DNA of 25,814 nucleotides, taken from NCBI RefSeq assembly GCF_020172685.1, contig NZ_CP083986.1, positions 4,752,259 to 4,778,072 on the forward strand. The letters are read 5' to 3'. This document shows positions 8,119-15,961 of the stretch, one piece after another; the first letter of the stretch is position 1, and the number at the start of each line of letters is the position of its first letter. A program made the translations under genes and the position numbers. The stretch comes from [Mycobacterium] nativiensis (GTDB lineage: Bacteria; Actinomycetota; Actinomycetes; Mycobacteriales; Mycobacteriaceae). Below the pieces are notes generated by a model that saw nothing but the letters and a program-made list of their open reading frames with translations, was not told where the DNA came from and searched no databases.

Positions 8119-9074
8119 TGCCGCCACCGGATCCGTCGATCACCCGTATCGACGGGCCGTGGCGCCATTGGGACATCCACGCCAACGGCATCCGCTTCCA
8201 TGTCGTCGAGGCGATACCGGACGACATCCCGGCCGAGGCCGACGGCCCGCCGACCGCACGCCCGCTGGTGATGCTGCTGCACGGGTTCGGCTCGTTCTGG
8301 TGGACCTGGCGTCACCAGTTGCGCGGGCTGACCGGGTACCGGGTGGTCGCGATCGACCTGCGCGGCTACGGGGGCAGCGACAAGCCTCCCCGCGGCTACG
8401 ACGGCTGGACCCTGGCCGGCGACACCGCCGGGCTGGTGCGCGCGCTGGGGCACACCTCGGCGACCCTGGTCGGCCACGCCGACGGAGGCCTGGTGTGCTG
8501 GGCGACCGCACTGCTGCACCCCCGCCTGGTGAACGCCATCGCCGTGGTCAGCTCTCCGCATCCGGCGGCGCTGCGCAGATCCGCGCTGACCCAGGTCGAT
8601 CAGGGCCGGGCGCTGCTGCCGTGGCTGTTGCGCTACCAGGTGCCGTTCTGGCCGGAGCGCACCCTGACCCGCCGCGGCGGCGCCGAGATCGAGCACCTGG
8701 TGCGCAGCAGGGCCGGCGCGAAATGGCAGTCGAGCCAGGACTTCTCCGAAGCCATCGGACACCTGCGCACCGCGATCCGGATTCCGTCGGCGGCGCATTC
8801 GGCGTTGGAATATCAGCGCTGGGCGGTACGCAGCCAACTGCGGTCCGAAGGCCGCAGGTTCATGAAGGCCCTGGATCTTCGCACCCTGTCGATCCCGCTG
8901 CTGCACGTGCGCGGCGATGACGACCCGTACGTACTGGCGGACCCGGTGGAACGGACCCGGCGCTACGCCCCGCACGGCGAGTACGTATCCCTAAGCGGTG
9001 TAGGCCATTTCGCTCACGAAGAAGCGCCCGAAGAGGTCAACGACCAGCTGATGCGGTTTCTGCGGCGGGTCTAG
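8118..9074 (+). CDS. Alpha/beta hydrolase, probable epoxide hydrolase
   Basis: Orthologue of Rv3670 (EphE), 318 aa. The alpha/beta-hydrolase fold shows the oxyanion motif HGFG (55-58), nucleophile elbow GHADGG with D122, a lid region (about 160-230), acid D269 in RGDDDPYV and base H297 in GVGHF. An Asp nucleophile points to epoxide hydrolase or dehalogenase chemistry rather than esterase. The substrate is unproven; family members may detoxify lipid epoxides. The GTG start shares a base with the preceding stop (TAGTG), implying coupling to the membrane protein upstream. It converges with marP with a 5-bp gap. Confidence 0.87.
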   Translation: MPPPDPSITRIDGPWRHWDIHANGIRFHVVEAIPDDIPAEADGPPTARPLVMLLHGFGSFWWTWRHQLRGLTGYRVVAIDLRGYGGSDKPPRGYDGWTLAGDTAGLVRALGHTSATLVGHADGGLVCWATALLHPRLVNAIAVVSSPHPAALRRSALTQVDQGRALLPWLLRYQVPFWPERTLTRRGGAEIEHLVRSRAGAKWQSSQDFSEAIGHLRTAIRIPSAAHSALEYQRWAVRSQLRSEGRRFMKALDLRTLSIPLLHVRGDDDPYVLADPVERTRRYAPHGEYVSLSGVGHFAHEEAPEEVNDQLMRFLRRV

Positions 9075-9079
9075 CCGCC

Positions 9080-10273
9080 TCACTCACCGCCGACGCAGCC
9101 CTGGGTGGAGACCGGCTGAGTCTCGGCAACGCGGGCGAGCTGGCTCGCCACCTCATCGGCTGTCATCACGAACCCGGTGTCGGCGTCGTCAACCGCCGCA
9201 CCGAACACCACACCGAGCACCCGGCCTTCCATGTCGATCATGGGGCCGCCGGAATTACCTTGCTGCACAGTGCCTCTGATCGTGTACACCTGGCGGGTGA
9301 CGGTTGCACTGCGATAGATGTCGGGCCCCTCGAGGTTGATCGTGTCGCGGACCCGGGCCGGTGTCGCCTCGAAGACGCCGCCGCCGGGGTAGCCCAGCAC
9401 CAGCGCATCGGTGTCGGGATCGGCCGGCCGGGAGGCGAATACCAACGGCGGCAACGGCAGATCCGGTACGGCCAGGATCGAGATGTCTTCCTTGGGGTCG
9501 AAGGAGATCACCGTGGCGTCGAAGGACTTGGTCCCGCTCTCCACCGAGACGCTGTCCGAGCCGGCGACCACGTGCGCGTTCGTCATCACCCGGTTGGGTG
9601 CGATCACGAACCCGGTGCCCTCCAACACCTTCTGACAGTTGGGCGCCACACCGCGGATCCGCAGCACACTCGGCGCGGTGGCCTCCACCACCGGGCTGGC
9701 GGCCAGGGCCGGGTCCGGCGCGTCCACCGCGGCGATCGGGGTGCGGTTGAACGGTTCCAGCACAGCCGGCAGCCCGGAGTCGTCGAGCACCGTCGACAAC
9801 CGCCGCGGCACGTTCTTGAGCCAGCGCGGTGCGATGTCGTCGACCTGGCGCAACACCTGCGAGTCATTGACCGCGGCAGCCAGATTCGGCTGGTCGGATG
9901 CCGTCAGCGGGGTGGCCAGCAGCCAGGCGGCGATCAGTACCACCACCAGCTGCAGCGCCACCCCGATGATGGAGTCCACTCCCCGGACGCCGGGGCTGCG
10001 GATCGCTCCGCGGACCGCCCGGCCCAACACCACACCGGCGACCTCACCGATGACGACCATGGCCAGGATCAGGAACAGCGCCGCGAACAGCTTCAACCGG
10101 GCGCCGTCGACATGTTCGATCAGGCGCGGGGCCAGCAGCACTCCCGCCATAGCGCCGAGCGCAACGCCGACGAAGGACAGCAGCGAGCCGAGCGCACCCG
10201 AGCGCCAGCCGGAAACCGCGGCAACGAAGGCGATCGCCAGCACGGCGATGTCGAGCCACTGCGACGACGTCAT
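9080..10273 (-). CDS. MarP, membrane-anchored periplasmic serine protease
   Basis: Orthologue of Rv3671c, needed in M. tuberculosis for intrabacterial pH control and acid and oxidative stress survival; it cleaves the peptidoglycan hydrolase RipA. 397 aa from ATG 10273. Four transmembrane helices fill residues 7-120, joined by a linker to a trypsin-like domain (about 195-390). Triad H234 (TNAHVV), D263 (KEDISIL) and S341 (GNSGGP). C213 and C393 match the redox-sensitive disulfide known in the M. tuberculosis enzyme. The residue before the serine is Asn here, whereas I recall Asp (GDSGGP) in M. tuberculosis; GNSGGP is normal in HtrA proteases. The start overlaps the end of the Nudix gene by 4 bp (ATGA). 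Last gene of the nth operon. Confidence 0.95.
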   Translation of the reverse strand: MTSSQWLDIAVLAIAFVAAVSGWRSGALGSLLSFVGVALGAMAGVLLAPRLIEHVDGARLKLFAALFLILAMVVIGEVAGVVLGRAVRGAIRSPGVRGVDSIIGVALQLVVVLIAAWLLATPLTASDQPNLAAAVNDSQVLRQVDDIAPRWLKNVPRRLSTVLDDSGLPAVLEPFNRTPIAAVDAPDPALAASPVVEATAPSVLRIRGVAPNCQKVLEGTGFVIAPNRVMTNAHVVAGSDSVSVESGTKSFDATVISFDPKEDISILAVPDLPLPPLVFASRPADPDTDALVLGYPGGGVFEATPARVRDTINLEGPDIYRSATVTRQVYTIRGTVQQGNSGGPMIDMEGRVLGVVFGAAVDDADTGFVMTADEVASQLARVAETQPVSTQGCVGGE

Positions 10274-11031
10274 ATCCCAGTCATCCCCATTCCACCAGGT
10301 TCTCCTCCAACCATCGCCATGGCCTCGTCCAGCCCGAGCACCTCGGTGACGTCCCAGGGCTGCGCCCAGCCCGCGACATCCAGCATCGCCGAGATCACCT
10401 GCGCGGTGAAACCCCAGACCAACATCTCGTTGAGCCGAAACGCGGGCATAGCCCAACGTCGACTGCGCGCATCACGGTAAACCATCAACCGGTTCTCGGG
10501 GTTGATGAATGCCCGGACCGGAACCCGTGCCACAACAGCGGTCTCGGCCTGGTCCACCACCGTCACCGGCCCGGGATCCTCGGAGTAGGCCAGCACCGGC
10601 ACCACCTGGAACGCCGAGGGCGCGATGAAGACCTTCTCCAACACCACAAGCGGGTGCACCCGGCTCGGGTCGATTCCGGTCTCCTCGTTGGCCTCGCGCA
10701 GCGCGGTGGCCACCGGACCGGCGTCGCCGGGATCGACGGCCCCGCCCGGAAACGCCGCCTGGCCGGCGTGATGGCGCAGCGTCGAGGCGCGCACCGTCAC
10801 CAGCAGGTCGGCCGTGTCCGGCAGGACGCCCGGCTCGGTCGACGGCGGACCGGAGAACAGCACCAGCACCGCCGCGTCGCGCCTGGTACCGGTGATGGTC
10901 GCCTGGGCGTTGGCCGCGGTGATCATCGCGCGCACATCGGCGGGCAATCGGTGCAGATAGGCCTTGGGCATCTGGCCCACGTTGTCGACCAGCGGGCGCA
11001 GCCAGGATGGGGCGGCGTTGCCAGCGCTCAC
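10270..11031 (-). CDS. CoA pyrophosphatase (NudL-type Nudix hydrolase)
   Basis: Orthologue of Rv3672c, 253 aa. The NuCoA signature LLVTVRASTLRHHAGQAAF leads into a Nudix box beginning FPGGAVDPGD and ending REANEETGI (112-120), with metal-binding E113, E116 and E117. This combination marks hydrolases that cut CoA or its derivatives to 3'-phospho-AMP and 4'-phosphopantetheine, with a cytoplasmic role in CoA turnover or sanitation. Start GTG at 11031 overlaps the upstream stop (GTGA), and the end overlaps marP. In M. tuberculosis the same three genes are adjacent, but a direct functional link is not established. Confidence 0.9.
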   Translation of the reverse strand: MSAGNAAPSWLRPLVDNVGQMPKAYLHRLPADVRAMITAANAQATITGTRRDAAVLVLFSGPPSTEPGVLPDTADLLVTVRASTLRHHAGQAAFPGGAVDPGDAGPVATALREANEETGIDPSRVHPLVVLEKVFIAPSAFQVVPVLAYSEDPGPVTVVDQAETAVVARVPVRAFINPENRLMVYRDARSRRWAMPAFRLNEMLVWGFTAQVISAMLDVAGWAQPWDVTEVLGLDEAMAMVGGEPGGMGMTGI

Positions 11032-11660
11032 CGCGCCTCCCTTTCCTCGACGGCGGCGGCAATCTCCTCGACGGTGGCGAAGGGCTGCGGCAGGATAAGG
11101 GCAACGCTACCGTCCGCGGCCAGTACCACCGTGGCTGGCATCACATTCGGCACTCGTAACGCGGCGGCCACCTGCCGCCGGCCGTCTTGCAGGGTAGGCA
11201 GCCGTACCCCCAGTTCGGCAAGCAGCGCCAGGCCCGCGGCCGCGTTGTCGTCCTGGTGGACCGTCACCACCGTCACGCCCGGTCCGGCCCGGCGCTGGTA
11301 CTCGGCCAGTGCCGGCAACTCGTCCCGGCACGGCCCGCACCAGTACGCCCACAGGTTCAGCACCACCCGTCGGCCGGCGAACATCCGGGCCACATCGACG
11401 GGCTGGCCGTCGGCGGCGCATGCCACGGTGACGTCGCGCAGGGCGGGTGGACCGGCACCGTCCGGTGCCACCCGGCACGGCGGCAGGTCCGCACGCGCAC
11501 GCAGCGCGTTCAGGTCCTGGCCCGCGGCCACGGGCACGCCGGATCGATGGGCGCCCGGCCCCATGGCGGCGGTGTCACGGCGCATCTCGATCACCAGGCC
11601 GGCGACCAGGGCGGCCGCCACCGCCAGTACCGCGAGGGTCCATCGGGTTGATCTGCTCAT
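11028..11660 (-). CDS. Membrane-anchored thioredoxin-like (TlpA/ResA type) protein
   Basis: Orthologue of Rv3673c, 210 aa. An N-terminal hydrophobic helix (residues 8-24) serves as membrane anchor or signal, and the thioredoxin fold (about 85-205) carries WCGPC with active-site C108 and C111, followed by the cis-Pro in NVMPATVV. It should act as a periplasmic disulfide reductase or oxidase. Two further cysteines, C62 and C81, lie before the fold and could form a second pair. Its neighbour MarP is controlled by a disulfide in the same compartment, so redox coupling is a reasonable guess only. A weak purine-rich site precedes the ATG, which lies 24 bp after the nth stop. Confidence 0.88.
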   Translation of the reverse strand: MSRSTRWTLAVLAVAAALVAGLVIEMRRDTAAMGPGAHRSGVPVAAGQDLNALRARADLPPCRVAPDGAGPPALRDVTVACAADGQPVDVARMFAGRRVVLNLWAYWCGPCRDELPALAEYQRRAGPGVTVVTVHQDDNAAAGLALLAELGVRLPTLQDGRRQVAAALRVPNVMPATVVLAADGSVALILPQPFATVEEIAAAVEEREAR

Positions 11661-11684
11661 CCGCGCTTACCCGCTCGAGGGCCG

Positions 11685-12437
11685 CTAGAGCCCGGCCAGG
11701 GCCAGCAGATGTTCGGTTTCGGGGCCTTTGACCAGCGCGGCGGCCTCCGTCGGGTTGGTGGGTCCGAGCCCGAACGACGGGCAGTCCTTGGCCAGCACGC
11801 ACACCCCGCAGGCCGGTTTGCGGGCGTGGCAGACCCGCCGGCCGTGGAAGATCACCCGGTGGGACAGCAGCGTCCACTCCTTGCGCTCGATCAGCTCACC
11901 GATCGCGTGCTCGACTTTGACCGGGTCCTCCTCGGCGGTCCAGGCCCAGCGCCGCACCAGCCGACCGAAGTGGGTGTCGACGGTGATACCCGGTACCCCG
12001 AACGCATTGCCCAGAATCACGTTGGCGGTCTTGCGGCCCACCCCGGGCAGGCGCACCAGTTCGTCCATCGTGTCGGGCAGCTCCCCGTCGAACCGCTCGA
12101 CCAGTGCCTGGCCCAGTTTGATCAACGACGACGCCTTGTTGCGGTAGAAGCCGGTGGGCCGGATGAGCTCCTCCAGCTCGGTCCGGTCGGCCTGCGCGTA
12201 GTCCAATGCGGTGGGGCACTTGGCGAACAGCGCCGGCGTCGTCAGGTTCACCCGCACGTCGGTGCACTGCGCCGACAACACCGTCGCGACGGCCAGCTCC
12301 AGCGGCGTGGTGAAGTCCAGTTCGCAGTGGGCATCCGGAAACGCTTGCGCCAGGGTTCGATTCATCCGCCGGGCACGCCGCACCAGCCCGGTCCGCGTCT
12401 CCGTCCGGGCAACGCGAGCGCCCTTGTCCACTGTCAC
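11685..12437 (-). CDS. Endonuclease III
   Basis: Base-excision repair glycosylase/AP lyase acting on oxidised pyrimidines and abasic sites (orthologue of Rv3674c). Helix-hairpin-helix [13 protein letters not shown] (130-142) contains the catalytic K136, and D154 lies in [11 protein letters not shown]. The [4Fe-4S] cluster ligands are C203, C210, C213 and C219, spaced C-x6-C-x2-C-x5-C as in the family. The start is ambiguous: GTG 12437 fits a -10 box (TACCCT) seven bases upstream, giving a leaderless 250-aa protein, while GTG 12431 has GGAGG upstream and gives 248 aa. The longer reading to 12647 runs antisense through another small gene and is rejected. First gene of the four-gene operon ending with marP. 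Confidence 0.95.
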   Translation of the reverse strand: MTVDKGARVARTETRTGLVRRARRMNRTLAQAFPDAHCELDFTTPLELAVATVLSAQCTDVRVNLTTPALFAKCPTALDYAQADRTELEELIRPTGFYRNKASSLIKLGQALVERFDGELPDTMDELVRLPGVGRKTANVILGNAFGVPGITVDTHFGRLVRRWAWTAEEDPVKVEHAIGELIERKEWTLLSHRVIFHGRRVCHARKPACGVCVLAKDCPSFGLGPTNPTEAAALVKGPETEHLLALAGL

Positions 12438-12444
12438 CTCCGAC

Positions 12445-12450
12445 AGGGTA
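12445..12450 (-). promoter_or_regulatory. -10 box TACCCT of the nth operon
   Basis: TACCCT on the minus strand ends seven bases before GTG 12437. It supports a leaderless nth mRNA and defines one side of a compact divergent promoter region. Confidence 0.5.
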
Positions 12451-12485
12451 CTAATTCGTGACCCCAATGAGACCTTGCCCAGGTT

Positions 12486-12491
12486 TACTGT
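12486..12491 (+). promoter_or_regulatory. -10 box TACTGT of the small membrane peptide gene
   Basis: TACTGT ends six bases before GTG 12498, again leaderless geometry. The two divergent predicted start sites (12437 and 12498) are about 60 bp apart. Confidence 0.45.
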
Positions 12492-12497
12492 CACCTT

Positions 12498-12638
12498 GTG
12501 TCCTGGCTGCTGATCACCGCCATCCCGACGTTGCTGATGCTGGCAGCGGTCGGGCTGGAGCGTATCGAAACCGGGTTGAGCCAGGTGGAGACCACGAATC
12601 CGCAGTTTCCTCCGACTCACGGCGCAAATCGTGTGTAG
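12498..12638 (+). CDS. 46-aa single-pass membrane peptide
   Basis: GTG start, TAG stop at 12636-12638. The peptide begins [20 protein letters not shown], a clear transmembrane helix, followed by an acidic/polar tail ([19 protein letters not shown] and a short end). It occupies the position of M. tuberculosis Rv3675, annotated as a possible membrane protein, between nth and crp. A -10 box six bases upstream supports a leaderless transcript. The function is unknown. It is too short for most gene callers, but codon choice (CTG, ATC, GCC) and a matching gene in the same position in M. tuberculosis argue for a real gene. Confidence 0.65.
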   Translation: MSWLLITAIPTLLMLAAVGLERIETGLSQVETTNPQFPPTHGANRV

Positions 12639-12640
12639 CG

Positions 12641-12672
12641 TTGTCACGACAATTGACGCCTGGCTCTAGACT
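12641..12672 (+). promoter_or_regulatory. Candidate crp promoter with palindromic TTGTCACGACAA
   Basis: TTGTCacGACAA (12641-12652) has 5-bp perfect arms and is followed by TTGACG (12653-12658) and TAGACT (12667-12672). If TAGACT is the -10 box, transcription starts near 12679 with a 65-nt leader and the palindrome covers the -35 region, a position suited to an operator. It is not a Crp consensus site (TGTGAN6TCACA). Confidence 0.3.
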
Positions 12673-12743
12673 CAGATGACTAGCCGGGTAGAGCCTGGTG
12701 CTTGCGTGTTTCAGACCGTTATCAAGACCATCTAAGGGGCAAC

Positions 12744-13418
12744 GTGGACGAGATCCTGGCCAGGGCCGGAATCTTCCAGGGAGTTGAGCCCGGCGCCGTC
12801 GCCGCGCTGACCAAGCAGCTTCAGCCCGTGGACTTCCCGCGTGGACACACCGTGTTCGCCGAAGGGGAGCCCGGCGACCGGCTGTACATCATCGTCTCCG
12901 GGAAAGTGAAGATCGGCCGCCGGTCGCCGGACGGTCGGGAAAACCTCCTGACCATCATGGGGCCCTCAGACATGTTCGGTGAGCTCTCGATCTTCGACCC
13001 CGGACCGCGGACCTCCAGCGCGACCACCATCACCGAGGTGCGCGCGGTCTCGATGGACCGCGACGCCCTGCGGTCGTGGATCTCCGATCGGCCCGAGATC
13101 GCCGAGCAGCTGCTGCGGGTGTTGGCTCGCCGGCTGCGGCGCACCAACAACAACCTGGCCGACCTGATCTTCACCGACGTGCCCGGCCGGGTCGCCAAGC
13201 AGCTGCTGCAGCTGGCCCAGCGGTTCGGCACCCAGGAAGGTGGGGCCCTGCGGGTCACCCACGACCTGACCCAGGAAGAGATCGCTCAGCTGGTCGGGGC
13301 ATCCCGGGAGACGGTGAACAAGGCGCTGGCCGACTTCGCCCACCGCGGGTGGATCCGGCTGGAGGGCAAGAGCGTGCTGATCTCCGACTCCGAGCGGCTG
13401 GCAAGGCGAGCCCGCTAG
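12744..13418 (+). CDS. cAMP receptor protein (Crp, Rv3676 orthologue)
   Basis: Global cAMP-responsive transcription factor, a homodimer that binds sites of the type TGTGA-N6-TCACA. 224 aa from GTG 12744, which has AAGGGG four bases upstream and gives the N-terminus [13 protein letters not shown] seen in relatives; the ORF to 12702 adds 14 residues and is not used. The cyclic-nucleotide domain (about 15-120) has the phosphate-binding cassette [15 protein letters not shown] with E80, R89 and T90. The C-helix [13 protein letters not shown] leads to the winged-helix domain with helix-turn-helix at about 175-198 ([20 protein letters not shown]). In mycobacteria Crp controls carbon use, rpfA and whiB1. 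The gene is monocistronic, followed by a long hairpin shared with the converging operon. Confidence 0.97.
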   Translation: MDEILARAGIFQGVEPGAVAALTKQLQPVDFPRGHTVFAEGEPGDRLYIIVSGKVKIGRRSPDGRENLLTIMGPSDMFGELSIFDPGPRTSSATTITEVRAVSMDRDALRSWISDRPEIAEQLLRVLARRLRRTNNNLADLIFTDVPGRVAKQLLQLAQRFGTQEGGALRVTHDLTQEEIAQLVGASRETVNKALADFAHRGWIRLEGKSVLISDSERLARRAR

Positions 13419-13436
13419 GAGTTTCGCTACGCCGAA

Positions 13437-13485
13437 ACCGACGTTTTGCAGCTGTCTACTCGCACTTCCGCTGCAGAACGTCGGT
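13437..13485. terminator. 16-bp hairpin between converging crp and MBL genes
   Basis: ACCGACGTTTTGCAGC (13437-13452) pairs with GCTGCAGAACGTCGGT (13470-13485); one position is G-U on the plus-strand RNA and a mismatch on the other. The loop is 17 nt. No T-tract follows on either side. The place between two converging stops suggests a bidirectional terminator of the mycobacterial U-poor type. It could also be a copy of a dispersed palindromic repeat. Confidence 0.6.
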
Positions 13486-13498
13486 CTCGTGAGGTAGT

Positions 13499-14275
13499 TC
13501 AGGCCCGCAGGTAGTCCAGCTGGGCCTTCACCGACCATTCGGCGACGTCCCACAGTTCCTCGGCCACGTCGGTGTAGACGTGTTCGACGACCTGCCGTGT
13601 GGTGGCATCGTCCCCGAGCGCGGCCAGCGCCGAGCGCACCTGGTCAAGACGCTGCTCGCGGTGCGCCAGGTATCCGGCGGCCACGGCCTCGATGTTGCCC
13701 AGCTCCGGTCCGTGCCCGGGCAGCACCGTGCGCGACCCCAGGCCGCGCAGCCGCTGCAGTGAGTCCAGGTAGTTCGCCAGGTCGCCGTCTTCGGCGTCGA
13801 TCACGGTGGTGCCGCGGCCCAGCACGGTGTCGGCGGTCAGCACGGCGTCGTCCAGGACGAACGACAGCGAGTCGGCGGTGTGGCCCGGGGTGGCGAACAC
13901 GGTGATGCGCAGCCCGGCCGCGTCGATCACCTGACCATCGGTCAGGCCGCCGCCCATCCGGCGCTGGAATCCGCTACCGGCCGAGTACACCGGCACTCCG
14001 GTCGCGTCGGCCAGCTTGTCGATGCCGTCGGTGTGGTCGAAGTGCCGGTGGCTGATCAGCACCAACGCGATCTTGTCCGCTTCGGCGAGCCGGCTGATGT
14101 GTTCGTCGTCGTCGGGTCCGGGGTCAACGATCACCACCTCGTCGCTGCCCGGGCCGCGCAGCACCCAGGTATTGGTGCCGTCCAGCGTCATCAGGCCGGG
14201 GTTGTCGGCCAGCAGCACCGACGCAGTCTCGGTGACCGGTCGCAGCTGCCCGTAGGCGGGATGACTGGGCGGCAT
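13499..14275 (-). CDS. Metallo-beta-lactamase fold hydrolase (LACTB2-like)
   Basis: Orthologue of Rv3677c, 258 aa. Zinc ligands of the MBL fold are present: HRHFDH (H76, H78, D80, H81), H132 in ATPGHT, D149 in LTADTVLG and H188 in LPGHGPE. The C-terminal 60 residues are helical, as in the LACTB2 group, some of which are RNases; others are glyoxalase II-like. A true beta-lactamase is unlikely because there is no signal peptide. It is two bases downstream of the RidA gene, so it is the last gene of a three-gene operon. Reaction and substrate are unknown. Confidence 0.88.
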   Translation of the reverse strand: MPPSHPAYGQLRPVTETASVLLADNPGLMTLDGTNTWVLRGPGSDEVVIVDPGPDDDEHISRLAEADKIALVLISHRHFDHTDGIDKLADATGVPVYSAGSGFQRRMGGGLTDGQVIDAAGLRITVFATPGHTADSLSFVLDDAVLTADTVLGRGTTVIDAEDGDLANYLDSLQRLRGLGSRTVLPGHGPELGNIEAVAAGYLAHREQRLDQVRSALAALGDDATTRQVVEHVYTDVAEELWDVAEWSVKAQLDYLRA

Positions 14276-14277
14276 GC

Positions 14278-14733
14278 CTACCCGATTTCCGCTATCAGCT
14301 CCACCTCAACCGGGGCGTCCAGCGGCAGTTCCGACACCCCGACGGCCGAGCGGGCATGTGCGCCGGCTTCGCCGAACACCTGGCCCAACAGCTCCGAGGC
14401 GCCGTTGACCACGGCGGGCTGCCCGTTGAAGTTCGGCGCAGAAGCGACGAAGCCGACCACCTTGACCACCCGGGTCACCGAGTCGAGCCCGACCAGGGCG
14501 TCCACGGCGGCCAGCGCGTTCAGCGCACAGACCCGGGCCAGCGCGTAGCCGTCCTCGGGGCTGACGTCGGCACCGACCTTGCCGGTGCGGGCCAGCTTGC
14601 CGCCCTGTGTCGGCAGCTGACCGGAGGTGTAGACGAGGTTGCCGGTGCGCACCGCGGGCACATACGCCGCCAGCGGTGCCGCCGTCTCCGGCAGCTCGAT
14701 CCCCAGTTCGGTCAGCCGCGCCCGCCAGCTCAT
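14278..14733 (-). CDS. RidA/YjgF family protein
   Basis: Orthologue of Rv3678c, 151 aa. RidA proteins hydrolyse reactive enamine/imine intermediates made by PLP enzymes, preventing damage. The family core is visible: GNLVYTSGQLPTQGG, the central helix ARVCALNALAAVDAL, and the C-terminal stretch ARSAVGVSELPLDAPVEVE, in which the Arg corresponds to the carboxylate-binding residue. The enzyme would work as a trimer in the cytoplasm. It overlaps the upstream DUF4177 gene by 4 bp (ATGA). Whether it deaminates imines or belongs to a non-catalytic subgroup cannot be told here. Confidence 0.87.
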   Translation of the reverse strand: MSWRARLTELGIELPETAAPLAAYVPAVRTGNLVYTSGQLPTQGGKLARTGKVGADVSPEDGYALARVCALNALAAVDALVGLDSVTRVVKVVGFVASAPNFNGQPAVVNGASELLGQVFGEAGAHARSAVGVSELPLDAPVEVELIAEIG

Positions 14734-14891
14734 TTCGGGCGTTTCAGGAAGGCGATGAGCTGCTCGCCGGTCGGCCCCGGCAGCACCGACACCAACTCCC
14801 AGCCGTCCTCACCCCATTGGTCGAGGATCTGCTTGGTGGCGTGCGTGATCAAGGGGACGGTGGAGTACTCCCAAACCGTGCGCTGACTCAT
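14730..14891 (-). CDS. DUF4177 small protein (Rv3678A-like)
   Basis: 53 aa, starting MSQRTVWEYSTVPLITHATK and continuing with the conserved LDQWGEDGWELVSVLPG typical of DUF4177. The start is ATG 14891; an in-frame extension to 14954 crosses the divergent promoter and is not used. It is the first gene of the operon with RidA and MBL proteins and overlaps RidA by 4 bp. The fold is a small alpha/beta unit of unknown function. It lies 47 bp from the divergent bagA gene. Confidence 0.82.
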   Translation of the reverse strand: MSQRTVWEYSTVPLITHATKQILDQWGEDGWELVSVLPGPTGEQLIAFLKRPK

Positions 14892-14929
14892 GGCAGCGAG
14901 CTTATCGCTAGCGCGAATTAACACTTGGT

Positions 14930-14935
14930 TAGCAT
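14930..14935 (+). promoter_or_regulatory. -10 box TAGCAT of bagAB
   Basis: TAGCAT ends six bases before the second of two tandem GTG codons (14942), so translation may begin there on a leaderless mRNA and not at 14939. Confidence 0.45.
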
Positions 14936-14938
14936 GCA

Positions 14939-15961
14939 GTGGTGACAGCCACATCCAGCAGCGAGCCTGCTCTCGGCTGGCCTTCGCGATTGACGAAGGC
15001 CCGGCTGCATTTCGTGACCGGCAAGGGCGGTACCGGCAAGTCGACGGTGGCGGCCGCGCTGGCGTTGTCGCTGGCGGCCGGCGGACGTCGGGTCCTGCTG
15101 GTGGAAGTCGAAGAGCGACAAGGCATTGCGCAGCTCTTCGACGTACCTCCGCTGCCCATCAACCCGGTCAAGGTCGCGACCGCCGAGGACGGCGGGCAGG
15201 TCGATGCGCTGGCGATGGACATCGAAGCCGCGTTCCTGGAGTACCTGGACTTGTTCTATAACCTGGGAATCGCCGGGCGCGCGATGCGGCGCGTCGGTGC
15301 CGTCGAGTTCGCGACCACCATCGCGCCCGGCCTGCGCGACGTCATCCTCACCGGCAAGATCAAGTACCACGTGATCCAGACCGACAAGAACAACAAGCCG
15401 GTCTATGACGCGATCGTGGTGGACGCGCCACCGACCGGCCGGATCTCCCGGTTCCTCGACGTCACCAAGGCGGTGTCGCAGCTGGCCAAGGGCGGTCCGG
15501 TGCACTCGCAGGCTGACGGCGTGGTGAAGCTGTTGCACTCCGATCAGACCGCGATCCACCTGGTGACGCTGCTGGAGGCCCTGCCGATGCAGGAGACCCT
15601 GGAGGCCATCGACGAGCTGCGGGAACTGGATCTGCCGATCGGCAGCGTGATCGTCAACCGCGACATTCCCGCGCACCTGGACCCCGCCGACCTCGCCAAG
15701 GCCGCCGAGGGTGCCGTCGACGCCGACGCGGTCCGGGCCGGCCTGGCCGCGGCGGGGATCACGCTGACCGACGACGACTTCGCCGGTCTGCTGACCGAAA
15801 CCATCCAGCACGCCACCCGCGTCAGCGCCCGGACGGAAACGGCCGAGCAGCTGCAGCAGTTGGATGTGCCGCGCCTGCATCTGCCGACGATCCCCGACGG
15901 GGTGGACCTCGGCAGCCTCTATGAGCTCTCCGAAATTCTCGGCCAACAGGGGGTTCGATGA
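14939..15961 (+). CDS. BagA, Get3/ArsA-like ATPase
   Basis: Orthologue of Rv3679, which with Rv3680 was named BagA/BagB (bacterial Get3-like) in M. tuberculosis, where loss causes glycerol-dependent growth defects. 340 aa (339 if GTG 14942 is used). The deviant Walker [10 protein letters not shown] (28-36) keeps the signature Lys K29 and the P-loop Lys K34. [17 protein letters not shown] matches the Get3 switch/A-loop region DTAPTGHTLR. No CxxC zinc motif of eukaryotic Get3 is seen. It overlaps bagB by 4 bp (ATGA). Proposed as a cytosolic ATPase that may form a heterodimer with BagB; the client is unknown, and arsenite transport is unlikely since no membrane partner is nearby. Confidence 0.93.
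   Translation: MVTATSSSEPALGWPSRLTKARLHFVTGKGGTGKSTVAAALALSLAAGGRRVLLVEVEERQGIAQLFDVPPLPINPVKVATAEDGGQVDALAMDIEAAFLEYLDLFYNLGIAGRAMRRVGAVEFATTIAPGLRDVILTGKIKYHVIQTDKNNKPVYDAIVVDAPPTGRISRFLDVTKAVSQLAKGGPVHSQADGVVKLLHSDQTAIHLVTLLEALPMQETLEAIDELRELDLPIGSVIVNRDIPAHLDPADLAKAAEGAVDADAVRAGLAAAGITLTDDDFAGLLTETIQHATRVSARTETAEQLQQLDVPRLHLPTIPDGVDLGSLYELSEILGQQGVR

Noticed and set aside
12639..12743. Crp autoregulatory site
   Set aside because: No sequence close to TGTGA-N6-TCACA is present upstream of crp or acs.
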